A stretch of DNA of 64,000 nucleotides from DATHTC01 sp035456465 (GCA_035456465.1 DATIDD010000093.1:28079-92078); one strand, 5' to 3'; counted from the first letter of the stretch, positions 45,205 through 53,075 are shown. Program-made: numbers and translations. The notes: a model not told the origin generated them from the sequence alone.

Positions 45205-46407
45205 ATGTCCCGTTCCCTGCCCGGCTCACCGCCACGGACACTGGGCCGGTCCCTGCTTCGCCGGCTGTCACTGCCCCGCCCGCTGTCACCGCCCCGCCCG
45301 CTGTCACCGCGTCCGCTCGCTCGCTGCGCCCCGCTCGCGCTGCTCGTCGTCGCGAGCGTCCTCCTCGCCCCTGCCGCCGCTGGGAGCGGCACGGGCAGCA
45401 TCGTCGTCAGCCAGGTGTTCGGCGGCGGCGGCAACGCCGGCGCGCCGTACGCGAACGACTACGTCGAGCTGTTCAACCGCGGCGCGTCCGCCGTCGACAT
45501 CGGCGGCTGGACGGTCCAGTACGCGACGGCCGCGGGCACGTCCTGGTCGACGACACCGCTCGCCGGCTCCATCCCGGCCGGCGGCCGCTACCTCGTCCAG
45601 CTCGCGTCGGGCGGCGCCGTCGGCAGCGCGCTGCCGACGCCGGACGCCACCGGCACGACGAACCTGGCCGCCACGAGCGGCAAGATCGCCGTCGTGCGCG
45701 ACGCGGCGGCGCTCGCCTGCGGCGCCTCGCCCGGCAGCTGCTCGGCCAACGCGCTCGTGGAGGATCTCGTCGGCTACGGCAGCGCGGCCGACTACGAGGG
45801 CTCCGGCGCGGCCCCCGGGCTCAGCGCGACGACGGCGGCCGTCCGGGCGGGCGAGGGCTGCACCGACTCGGACGCGAACACGTCGGACTTCGCATCCGCC
45901 GCACCGTCGCCGCGGAACTCGGCCGCGGCGCTCCAGCCGTGCGCGGTCGAGCCTCCGCCCTCCCCGGCGGCCTCGGCGGACGCGACCGTGGACGTGGACA
46001 TCCAGTCGGTGATCTCGATCGCGCTCGAACGGTCGTCGCTCTCCTTCGGCACGACCACGGCAGGCGCGACGCCGGCGCCGATCTCCGAGCGGGTCACCGT
46101 CCTCAGCAGCAACGCGGCCGGCTACGCGCTCGCCGTCCACCGCTCCGCGTTCGCGCCGGCCGACCTCCCGCTGGCGCTCCAGGCGACCGCGGCCGCCGGA
46201 GGCACGCTCGGCCCCGCCTTCGCCGGCGGGTCCTTCGTGCCCGTCCCGATCGGCGCGTCGGCGGCGCTCACGGTCGGAACGACGGCCGGCCCGAGCTCCG
46301 GCGGGGGCGACGTCTGGCCCACGAACGTCGGCTTCGCCGGACCGCTCCCCGTCGTCGCGCCCGGTCGGCACACGGCCACGCTCACGTTCACGGTGCTCGC
46401 CCGGTGA
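45205..46407 (+). CDS. secreted lamin-tail-domain (LTD) protein
   Basis: A 400-residue secreted protein starting at ATG 45205. A long basic, Pro/Leu/Ser-rich leader (partly encoded by an 18-nt tandem repeat) precedes the hydrophobic signal core CAPLALLVVASVLLAPAAA. The LTD follows: IVVSQVFGGGGNAG, NDYVELFNRGASAVDIGGWTVQY. After a Pro-rich linker, residues ~265-400 form a beta-rich domain (DVDIQSVISIALERSSLSFG...), like a WxL/Ig-type surface domain. The function is unknown; LTDs often occur with secreted nucleases or adhesins. Coupled (GTGA) to the next gene. Confidence 0.75.
   Translation: MSRSLPGSPPRTLGRSLLRRLSLPRPLSPPRPLSPRPLARCAPLALLVVASVLLAPAAAGSGTGSIVVSQVFGGGGNAGAPYANDYVELFNRGASAVDIGGWTVQYATAAGTSWSTTPLAGSIPAGGRYLVQLASGGAVGSALPTPDATGTTNLAATSGKIAVVRDAAALACGASPGSCSANALVEDLVGYGSAADYEGSGAAPGLSATTAAVRAGEGCTDSDANTSDFASAAPSPRNSAAALQPCAVEPPPSPAASADATVDVDIQSVISIALERSSLSFGTTTAGATPAPISERVTVLSSNAAGYALAVHRSAFAPADLPLALQATAAAGGTLGPAFAGGSFVPVPIGASAALTVGTTAGPSSGGGDVWPTNVGFAGPLPVVAPGRHTATLTFTVLAR
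45265..45318 (+). repeat. 18-nt tandem repeat inside the LTD gene leader
   Basis: Units at 45265-45282 and 45283-45300 differ at one base, and a third decayed unit follows at 45301-45318. They encode LSLPRP-LSPPRP-LSPRPL just before the signal-peptide core. Being a multiple of three, copy-number change would keep the frame. Confidence 0.85.
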
Positions 46408-47177
46408 GCGTTGTCGCGGCCGTCGTGCTCGCCGCGTCGACTGCCCTGCTCGCGCCCGCCGCACCGGCGGGCGCGGGCGGGACGCGGCCGGTCGCCTCGG
46501 TCTCGGCGTCGCCGGCGCGCGTCCAGCTCGCGGCCCGTGGACGCGACGCGATCGTCCTTCGGAACGCCGGGACGGCGGCGGTCGTGATCGAGGTCGCGCC
46601 GCGGGCGGTCGGCCTCGACGTCCGCGGACGGCCGTTCGTCGACCGGCGCCCGGCCTCGCGACGCAGCGCGGCGCGTTGGCTGACCGTGCGTCCTCGCCGG
46701 CTCTCGCTCCGAGGCGGTGGCACGGGCCGTGTCGAGCTCGTCGCGCGGGCACCGATCCGCGCCGAGCCCGGGGATCACCACGCGCTCGTCCTCGTCGTCT
46801 CCAGGCCGGTCCACGGCGCGCGCGTGAGCGTCCGGATGCGGCTCGGCGTGCGCGTGGTCGTGCAGGTGCCGGGGAGGATCGTGCGACGTCTCGCGATCCG
46901 GGCGATCCACGTCCGCCGGGCCCGCAGCGGCCGTTTCCTCGACGTCGCCGTGGCCAACCTCGGCAACGTGACCGAGTCGCTCGCCCGGCGACGGCTGACC
47001 GTGACGCTCCTCGCCCGGGGACGTGTCGCGGCGCGGCTCCAGGCGGCGCCGCGGGAGCTGCTCCCGCGCACCGGCGGCTACGCGACCGTCCACTACCGCG
47101 GCAGGCTGCGCGGCCCGACGGTGGCTCGCGTGAGGCTGCACGGCGCCCGGAGCCGAAGCTTCCGCATCCGGCTGTGA
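46404..47177 (+). CDS. secreted DUF916/COG1470-like beta-sandwich protein
   Basis: A 257-residue protein starting at GTG 46404, overlapping the LTD stop. A signal peptide (VVAAVVLAASTALLAPAAPAGA) is followed by two Ig-like regions. The first shows VSASPARVQLAARGRDAIVLRNAGTAAVVIEV and RLSLRGGGTGRVELVARAPIRAEPGDHHALVLVVS, the pattern of DUF916/WxL-interacting-type domains. The second is Arg-rich with DVAVANLGNVTES. The coupling suggests it binds the LTD/beta-domain partner at the cell surface. No C-terminal membrane anchor is visible. Confidence 0.6.
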   Translation: MSVVAAVVLAASTALLAPAAPAGAGGTRPVASVSASPARVQLAARGRDAIVLRNAGTAAVVIEVAPRAVGLDVRGRPFVDRRPASRRSAARWLTVRPRRLSLRGGGTGRVELVARAPIRAEPGDHHALVLVVSRPVHGARVSVRMRLGVRVVVQVPGRIVRRLAIRAIHVRRARSGRFLDVAVANLGNVTESLARRRLTVTLLARGRVAARLQAAPRELLPRTGGYATVHYRGRLRGPTVARVRLHGARSRSFRIRL

Positions 47178-47268
47178 CCGGCACCGGCCTTGCACCCGCG
47201 CAAAGCGTGTGGCATCACTCAAGGCGAAGTTTCGGGCTCACGCCCGGACGAACCGGGGAAGGCCGCCG
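47178..47268 (+). promoter_or_regulatory. 91-nt leader upstream of a cell-wall hydrolase, possible structured RNA
   Basis: Contains a CGGGC-TCAC-GCCCG hairpin (47233-47246) followed by CCGGGGAAGGCC near the ribosome site. Leaders of actinobacterial cell-wall hydrolase genes often carry c-di-AMP (ydaO) riboswitches, but I could not match the conserved core by eye. Confidence 0.25.
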
Positions 47269-48120
47269 ATGCGTCGGACGCTTCTGCTCCTCCTGCTCGC
47301 GGCGCTGGCCCTCGCCCCGACGGCCGCAGGGGCAGGGAGCGCGAGCGTCGCCGCGCTCCAGGTCGGGCTGAGGGCGAAGGGGGTCTACGACGGCACGATC
47401 GACGGGATCGCAGGCCCCGCGACGCGCTCTGCCGTGCGCGCGCTCCAACGGCGGGCGGGCCTGACGGTCGACGGGGTCGTCGGCCCCAGGACGCGCCGCG
47501 CGCTCGGGCCGCACGGGCGCGGCGTCCTCGGCCGCCGCCTCCTCAGGCGCAAGGCGGTCGGTTGGGACGTCGCCGCGCTCCAGTTCTCGCTCGCGTGGCA
47601 CGGATTTCCGTCGGGGCCGTTCGACGGTCGCCTCGGCCCGCGCACCGAGGCGGCGCTGCGGCGGTTCCAGCGGTGGTCCGGCCTCGCTCCCGACGGCGTG
47701 CTCGGCCCGGCGACGCTGCGCGCGCTGGCGGCGCGCCCGCCGCGGTCGCCCGTGTCCCTCGGGCAGCCGCTGCCGGTGGCGCCGGTGGACGGGTTCGGTC
47801 CGCGCGGCAACCGCTTCCACACGGGCCTCGACTTCCCGGCCCCCGCCGGGACGCCGGTCGTCGCCCCAGGAGGAGGGGTCGTGACCTACGCGGCGCTGCT
47901 CGGCGGCGGCTGGGGGAACGTCGTGACGATCGCGGTCGGGTCCGGCACTCGGACGATGCTCGCGCACCTGTCGCGCATCGACGTCGCCGTCGGACAGCGG
48001 GTCGCGCCGGGCGCGATCGTCGGCCTGGTCGGTGCGACCGGCAACGCGACCGGCCCGCACCTGCACCTGGAGCTCCGCGTCCGGGGCGCCGCCGTCGATC
48101 CGCGCTCGGCGCTCGGATAG
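47269..48120 (+). CDS. secreted M23 peptidase with two peptidoglycan-binding domains
   Basis: Probable peptidoglycan endopeptidase of 283 residues. The start at ATG 47269 is favoured over an in-frame ATG at 47209 because it directly precedes a signal peptide (MRRTLLLLLLAALALAPTAAGA) and follows GGGGAAGG. Two PG_binding_1 repeats (VAALQVGLRAKGVYDGTIDGI... and VAALQFSLAWHGFPSGPFDG...) are followed by an M23 domain. That domain has the HxxxD motif in RFHTGLDFPAPAGTPV and the HxH motif in GPHLHLELR. Confidence 0.92.
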   Translation: MRRTLLLLLLAALALAPTAAGAGSASVAALQVGLRAKGVYDGTIDGIAGPATRSAVRALQRRAGLTVDGVVGPRTRRALGPHGRGVLGRRLLRRKAVGWDVAALQFSLAWHGFPSGPFDGRLGPRTEAALRRFQRWSGLAPDGVLGPATLRALAARPPRSPVSLGQPLPVAPVDGFGPRGNRFHTGLDFPAPAGTPVVAPGGGVVTYAALLGGGWGNVVTIAVGSGTRTMLAHLSRIDVAVGQRVAPGAIVGLVGATGNATGPHLHLELRVRGAAVDPRSALG

Positions 48121-48140
48121 CCGGATAGGCTCCCCGGCGA

Positions 48141-49868
48141 GTGCGCATCTGCCTCGTCACGCCCTTCGACTGGTCGCAGCCGCACGACGTCAACGAGCAT
48201 GTGGCGGGGATCGCCGCCGAGCTCCGGCGACTCGGCCGCGAGGTGACCGTGCTCGCGCCGTCGAGCCGGCCGCGCGACCTGCTCGAGAGCCGGCGCGCGC
48301 TGGAGGCGGGCTCGCCGGGTGACGTCGTTGCGATCGGGCCCGCCGTGCCGGTCTCGCGCCGCAGCCGCCTGGGCGTACCGCTGGGCGCGCGGACGACGCT
48401 CGAGCTCGCCCTCGCCGCGGGGCGATTCGACGTCGTCCACGGGTTCGAGGCGGGGATGCCGAGCCTGTCGTACCTGGCGCTGCGGGACAGCACCTCCCTC
48501 GCAGTCGCCAGCTTCCTCTCGGAGCGCCGGCTCGGCTACCCGCCCGGAAAGGCACAGCGCGAGCGGCTGCTCGCGCGACTGGATGCGCTCGTCGCGCCGA
48601 GCGATCGCGTCGCGGCCGCCGCCGCCGAGCGGTTCCCCGGCGACTACGTCGTCCTCCCGGTGGGCGTCGACCTCGAGCTGTTCCGGCCGGGGGAGAAGGA
48701 GCGCCTGATCGTCGCTGAGTGGGCGCCGCCGGAGCGGACGCTCGTCCGCGCGGCGATCAGGACGCTGCGCGAGCTGCCCGACTGGCGGCTGGTGATCGTC
48801 CGGACGAAGCCGCTCGCAGGACGGCCGTACATCCCGCGCGACCTCGCGTCGCGCGTCACGGTCCGGACGCTGCGAGACGGGGAGGCGCGAGCACCGCTCC
48901 TGGCGTCGGCGGCGATCTTCGTGCCTGCGGCCTCGGGTCGGGAGCGGCTGCGGCTCGAGGCTGCCGCCGCGGGCGCGGCGCTCGCCGCTCCCGCAGGCGT
49001 CGCCACGCAGCCGGAGCTCGCCGCCGCTGCGATGGCGCGGCTCGCCGAGGACCCCGAGCACCGCGCGCGGCAGGCCGAGGCGGCCCGGGACGCTGCCGAG
49101 GGCGCCTCGTTCGCGGCCGTCGCCGCCGGTCTCGACGACCTCTACCGGCGTCTCGCCGCCCGCCGGCGGACGGGCCGCCGCCCCGACGACGCCCTCGCCG
49201 GCCGGCCGTGGATCGTCGCCGACCTCCACCTGCACACGCGCTGGTCCCACGACTGCTCGATCGAGGTGGCCGACCTGCTCGACCACGCGGAGGCCGAGGG
49301 CCTCGGTGCGATCGCCGTCACCGATCACAACGTCTTCGGCGGCGCGCTCGAGGCCGTGGAGCTCGCGCGCGGCCGCGACCTCGTCGTGATCCCGGGCGAG
49401 GAGGTGAAGACGGACGGCCAGGGCGAGGTGATCGGGCTCTTCCTCCGGGAGGAGATCCCGCGGGGGATGTCGTTCGCCGAGACCATCACCGCGATCAAGG
49501 GACAGGGCGGGATCGTGTACGTCCCCCATCCGTTCGACCGTCTCCACGCGATCCCGGACGCGGCGACGCTCCGGCGCCACCTCGCGGAGATCGACGTCTT
49601 CGAGGCCTACAACGCGCGCCTCCTCTTCGACGCGTACAACGACGAGGCGGCCCGGTTCGCGTCGAAGTACAACCTGACGGTCGGGGCGGGATCGGACGCG
49701 CACGTGCTCCAGGGCGTCGGCACCGGCGCCGTTCGCATGCGGCGCTTCGACGGCCCCGACGAGTTCCTGCTCAGCCTCCGCACGGCGCAGGTGCTGCCGC
49801 GGCCGAAGTCGCTGGCCTACCTGCAGGGCCTGAAGTGGATCGCCCAGGCCAAGGAAAGGGTGCGCTAG
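48141..49868 (+). CDS. GT4-type glycosyltransferase fused to a PHP-domain phosphoesterase
   Basis: A 575-residue two-domain protein starting at GTG 48141. Residues 1-~345 look like a GT-B glycosyltransferase: MRICLVTPFDWSQPHDVNEHVAGIAAELRRLGREVTVLAP, FDVVHGFEAGMPSLSYLAL, VLPVGVDLELFRPG. The donor-site E-x7-E region is weak. From ~residue 355 a PHP domain begins with ADLHLHTRWSHDC, then AVTDHNVFGG, IPGEEVKTDGQGEVIGLF, YVPHPFDR and GAGSDAHVLQGVG, a full set of metal ligands. It may glycosylate and dephosphorylate one envelope metabolite, but the substrate is unknown. Confidence 0.8.
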   Translation: MRICLVTPFDWSQPHDVNEHVAGIAAELRRLGREVTVLAPSSRPRDLLESRRALEAGSPGDVVAIGPAVPVSRRSRLGVPLGARTTLELALAAGRFDVVHGFEAGMPSLSYLALRDSTSLAVASFLSERRLGYPPGKAQRERLLARLDALVAPSDRVAAAAAERFPGDYVVLPVGVDLELFRPGEKERLIVAEWAPPERTLVRAAIRTLRELPDWRLVIVRTKPLAGRPYIPRDLASRVTVRTLRDGEARAPLLASAAIFVPAASGRERLRLEAAAAGAALAAPAGVATQPELAAAAMARLAEDPEHRARQAEAARDAAEGASFAAVAAGLDDLYRRLAARRRTGRRPDDALAGRPWIVADLHLHTRWSHDCSIEVADLLDHAEAEGLGAIAVTDHNVFGGALEAVELARGRDLVVIPGEEVKTDGQGEVIGLFLREEIPRGMSFAETITAIKGQGGIVYVPHPFDRLHAIPDAATLRRHLAEIDVFEAYNARLLFDAYNDEAARFASKYNLTVGAGSDAHVLQGVGTGAVRMRRFDGPDEFLLSLRTAQVLPRPKSLAYLQGLKWIAQAKERVR

Positions 49869-49892
49869 AGGCGAACGAGGGTAGGCCCACTG

Positions 49893-50477
49893 ATGCCCTT
49901 GGCCACGGACGAGATCTACGAGAAGTACCTGCAAAAGGCGATCACCGAGATCAACGAGCTCGGGCACGAGGTCGTCGGCGCCGCCGGCGCCGAGCGCGTC
50001 CCCGTGGTCGGCTCGGGCCATCCGCTCGCGGACGTCTTCCTGCTGAAGTACCGGCCGCGCGGTGCCGAGTTGCAGGAGGGCGTCGCCTTCTACGGCCGTA
50101 CCGGCCAGGCGATCCTGAAGTCGCTGCAGCGCCTCCGCGTCGACCCGATGTCGGTGTACGGGACCAACTGCCTCAAGTTCGCCGTCCAGGACGACGACGA
50201 GGCTCGCCCGTGGCTCGCACGTGAGCTCCACATCGTGCAGCCCAAGCTGATCGTCGTGATGGGACCGGAGGCGCTCGCGTTCGTCAACTCGCTGTCCTTC
50301 CCGCTCGCCGACTCCCTCGACGACGCCGAGGGCGAGCTCCAGCGGTTCACGCCGACGATCCAGGCGCTTGTGACTCCCGACGTCGACGAGTCGCTCGACG
50401 AGCAGGCTGCCAAGACGCGCTTCTGGAACGCCTTCAAGCCGCTGGGTGCCTGGTGGTCCGAGCTCCCGCCCTACTGA
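49893..50477 (+). CDS. uracil-DNA glycosylase superfamily-like protein with degenerate active site
   Basis: A 194-residue protein starting at ATG 49893. The middle (AFYGRTGQAILKSLQRLRVDPMSVYGTNCLKF, about residues 66-96) and ELHIVQPKLIVVMGPEALAF match the fold of family 4 uracil-DNA glycosylases. The usual motif A (GEAPG..E) is replaced by GSGHPLADVFLLKYRP. The four Fe-S cysteines are absent (only Cys93 is present) and no HPS motif follows; the C-terminus instead has AAKTRFWNAFKPLGAWW. It is probably an inactive or repurposed member. Follows the GT-PHP gene by 24 nt. Confidence 0.6.
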   Translation: MPLATDEIYEKYLQKAITEINELGHEVVGAAGAERVPVVGSGHPLADVFLLKYRPRGAELQEGVAFYGRTGQAILKSLQRLRVDPMSVYGTNCLKFAVQDDDEARPWLARELHIVQPKLIVVMGPEALAFVNSLSFPLADSLDDAEGELQRFTPTIQALVTPDVDESLDEQAAKTRFWNAFKPLGAWWSELPPY

Positions 50478-50515
50478 GCCCCCGTCGCGCGCACCGGCTC
50501 ATGGTCTAGGGCCCG

Positions 50516-51265
50516 ATGACCCGGGCTCCTGCCGTAGTGAGCGTCCGTCTCGCAGCCGGCTCTGCGATCCTCGCCGCGCTCCTCGTCTACTACCGCGCGG
50601 CGCCCTCGCTCCCGGGGATCCCGACGTGGGGCGACGTGCTCCTCACCGCCGTCGTGCTGGTTCCGGCGGTGTTCGCGCTCGTGCTGCTGGCGCTGCCCCT
50701 CTATCGATGGCGAGGGCTGCTGGTGGTCGGCGCCGCGTTCGCCGTCCTCGCGGTCGCGCTCTCGGCAGCGGACCTCGACGTGCTCGCGAACTTCGCCAAG
50801 CTGGCAGCGATCACGCTGCTCGCGTTCTGGTTCCTCTCCTACTTCGACGCGCTCTCGTGGGTCGTGATCGTCGCGTGCGTCATCCCTGTCGTCGACGCGA
50901 TCTCGGTGTGGCGTGGCCCGACGCGCCACATCGTCGAGGAGCGCCCCGAGGTCTTCGGCGCGCTGTCGTTCTCCTTCCCGGTGCCGGACGAGGGCGCCTT
51001 CCAGCTCGGGCTGCCGGACCTGCTCTTCTTCGCCATCTTCCTCGGCGCCGCCGCCCGGTGGGGACTGCGGGTGCTGCCGACGTGGGTGTGCCTCGTCGCG
51101 TCCTTCGGGGTCACGATGGCGCTCGCGATCTACGCCGACCCGTTCGGGATCGGCGGCCTGCCCGCGCTGCCGCTGCTCTGCGTCGGCTTCGTGGCGCCGA
51201 ACGCCGACCTACTCTGGCGCGACCTTCGCCGGGACGCGGCTCCTCTGAGGCGCGGCGACCGCTAG
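50516..51265 (+). CDS. presenilin/signal-peptide-peptidase-like intramembrane aspartyl protease homologue
   Basis: A 249-residue protein starting at ATG 50516 with about eight or nine membrane segments. The A22-family catalytic pattern is recognisable. VVDAISVW places Asp127 in one helix, as in the YDAISVY motif of archaeal presenilin homologues. GLPDLLFF places Asp168 in the next helix at the GxGD position (Gly replaced by Pro). LPALPLL (residues 215-221) is the PAL motif. The loop RHIVEERPEVFGALSFSFPVP fits the archaeal family. Likely cleaves membrane peptides or signal-peptide remnants. The distribution of such proteins in actinobacteria was not checked. Confidence 0.75.
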   Translation: MTRAPAVVSVRLAAGSAILAALLVYYRAAPSLPGIPTWGDVLLTAVVLVPAVFALVLLALPLYRWRGLLVVGAAFAVLAVALSAADLDVLANFAKLAAITLLAFWFLSYFDALSWVVIVACVIPVVDAISVWRGPTRHIVEERPEVFGALSFSFPVPDEGAFQLGLPDLLFFAIFLGAAARWGLRVLPTWVCLVASFGVTMALAIYADPFGIGGLPALPLLCVGFVAPNADLLWRDLRRDAAPLRRGDR

Positions 51266-52665
51266 CGGCGTCCGGACGATTCCTCGCGCGGCACGAACGC
51301 CGGATCGCGCTCGAGCAGCGCCACGGTCTCGACGTGCGGCGTGTGCGGGAACATGTCCACGGGACGCGCCTTCACCAGCCGGTAGCCCCAGTCGACGCGG
51401 AGCTGCTTCACGTCGCCGGCAAGAGTCGTGGGGTTGCACGAGACGTAGACGATCCTCGGGGCGCCGATTCGCCCGAGACGCCGCAGCGCCTTCCCGGCGA
51501 GCCCGGCTCGCGGGGGATCGACGACGACGACGTCCGGGGCGCCCGAGCGGTCGACCAGCTCCTCGACGGCCTGCCCCACGTTGCCGGCGAAGAAGGCCGC
51601 GTTCGTGATCCCGTTGAGGTCGGCGTTCTCGAGCGCGCGTGCGACCGACTCCTCCGAGACCTCGATCCCCCAGACTGTCAGCGCCCGCGGCGCCAGCGAC
51701 AGGCCGATCGTCCCGATCCCGCAGTAGAGATCCCAGACCGTCTCCGTGCCGGTGAGGCCCGCGTAGTCGCCGGCGAGCCCGTACAGCCGCTCGGCCATCG
51801 CCGTGTTCGTCTGGAGGAACGCGTTCGGCGACACGCGCACGCGGAGTCCGCAGAGCTCCTCCTCGATCGCCTCCTCGCCCCAGAGCAGCACGCTCGGCAG
51901 GTTCGTCACCTCGGCCGGCGTGTCGTTGACCGACCAGTGGATCGAGCGCACCTCGGGATGGCGACGGAGGATTTCGACGAGGTACCCGCGCTCGAACCGC
52001 TCGCCGCGCGCGGTGACGAGCTGGACGAGCGCCTGGCCCGTGTTCCGTCCCTCGCGCACGACGAGGTGCCGCAGGTAGCCGTCGCCGGTCTCCTGGTCGT
52101 ACGCGCGCAGCCCCTCCTCGCGCGCCCAGTCGCGGACCGTGTTGCGGATCGCGTTACCGGGGTCCGTCGTCAGCCAGCACCGCTCGACCTCGAGCACCGC
52201 GTCCCAGCGGCCCGCCTTGTGGAACCCGAGCGTCGGCCCGTCCTCGAGCTGGGTGAACGAGTATTCGAGCTTGTTGCGGTAGAAGAAGGGCGACTCGGCG
52301 GGAAGGATCGGCTCGAGCGGCGGGTCCGGCAGCCCGCCGAGGCGGCGCAGCGCGTCAGCGACCTGGGTGTGCTTGATCTCGACCTGAGCCTCGTAGGCGA
52401 GATCCTGGAAGCGGCAGCCGCCGCAGGCGGGGAAGTGCGCGCACGGCGCCTCGACGCGCTGCGGGCCCGGCTCGAGGACCTGGACGGCGAGCGCCTCGGC
52501 GTGGTTCCGCTTCACCTTCGTGACCCGGGCGCGAACGGTGTCGCCCGGCAGCCCGCGACGCACGAAGACGACGAAGCCGTCGGTTCGCGCAACGCCGTTG
52601 CCGCCGTAGGCGAGCGAGTCGACGTGGAGATCGAGCTCCTGATCCACCTTGACGGGCGCGGCCAT
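51262..52665 (-). CDS. TrmA/RlmD-family RNA (uracil-5-)-methyltransferase
   Basis: A 467-residue enzyme that methylates U at C5 in rRNA or tRNA. The start at ATG 52665 excludes an Arg/Pro-rich in-frame extension. It has an N-terminal TRAM domain (LDLHVDSLAYGGNGVARTDGFVVFVRRGLPGD), a Cys cluster typical of the [4Fe-4S] site (CAHFPACGGC plus a later Cys), SAM motif VWDLYCGIGTIGLSL, VVVDPPRAGL and the catalytic VSCNPTTLAGD. Whether it acts on 23S rRNA or tRNA cannot be decided from the sequence. Shares CTAG stops with the presenilin-like gene. Confidence 0.92.
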   Translation of the reverse strand: MAAPVKVDQELDLHVDSLAYGGNGVARTDGFVVFVRRGLPGDTVRARVTKVKRNHAEALAVQVLEPGPQRVEAPCAHFPACGGCRFQDLAYEAQVEIKHTQVADALRRLGGLPDPPLEPILPAESPFFYRNKLEYSFTQLEDGPTLGFHKAGRWDAVLEVERCWLTTDPGNAIRNTVRDWAREEGLRAYDQETGDGYLRHLVVREGRNTGQALVQLVTARGERFERGYLVEILRRHPEVRSIHWSVNDTPAEVTNLPSVLLWGEEAIEEELCGLRVRVSPNAFLQTNTAMAERLYGLAGDYAGLTGTETVWDLYCGIGTIGLSLAPRALTVWGIEVSEESVARALENADLNGITNAAFFAGNVGQAVEELVDRSGAPDVVVVDPPRAGLAGKALRRLGRIGAPRIVYVSCNPTTLAGDVKQLRVDWGYRLVKARPVDMFPHTPHVETVALLERDPAFVPREESSGRR

Positions 52666-52723
52666 CGCCGACCGAGCGTAGCCGGACGTCCCGGCAGGCG
52701 GTCTCGGATCGGGGAAGTCCCGG

Positions 52724-52984
52724 ATGCGCGAGGAGGGTCGCGGCGCCACGGTGACGCCGATGATGCGACCGTTGTGCGAGCTCCAGTTCGCGGCGGGGCG
52801 CACCGGGTGGTGTCCCGAGGACGAGGTGTGCGCGTTCTGGCAGGACGAGCGCTGCGTGCTCGAGCCCGTCTACCCGCATCTCGAGCGGAACCCCGAGCTC
52901 GCGGAGGCGCTCCTCCGCGTCCGAGGGGCGCTCACCACGGCCCGCCCGGCCCCGTTCCTCGAGCGCCCACCCGGACTCCGCTGA
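52724..52984 (+). CDS. small cysteine-rich protein
   Basis: An 86-residue soluble protein starting at ATG 52724 (GGGGAAG ribosome site); ATG 52760 is an alternative. The N-terminal half has four cysteines in LCELQFAAGRTGWCPEDEVCAFWQDERCVL (about residues 17-44), spaced like a small metal-binding or disulfide knuckle. The rest is helical. No signal peptide is present. Divergent from the methyltransferase gene. Family not recognised. Confidence 0.6.
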   Translation: MREEGRGATVTPMMRPLCELQFAAGRTGWCPEDEVCAFWQDERCVLEPVYPHLERNPELAEALLRVRGALTTARPAPFLERPPGLR

Positions 52985-52997
52985 AGCGGCCGTCTCG

Positions 52998-53023
52998 GGG
53001 GACAGTCCCTAGGGACTGTCCCC
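52998..53023. repeat. 26-bp perfect palindrome (GGGGACAGTCCCT arm)
   Basis: The arm GGGGACAGTCCCT is followed directly by its reverse complement with no loop, centred on CTAG. It lies 13 nt after the stop of the small Cys-rich gene and before the convergent yjbQ. GGGGACAGTCCC-type palindromes are known as dispersed REP-like elements in several phyla, often with RAYT transposases. It could also serve as a terminator here. Only one copy was found in the window. Confidence 0.85.
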
Positions 53024-53075
53024 GGACCTGGCCGATGCGAGTCGAACGCGTGCCGATCTGCGCGCGACTCTCGCC

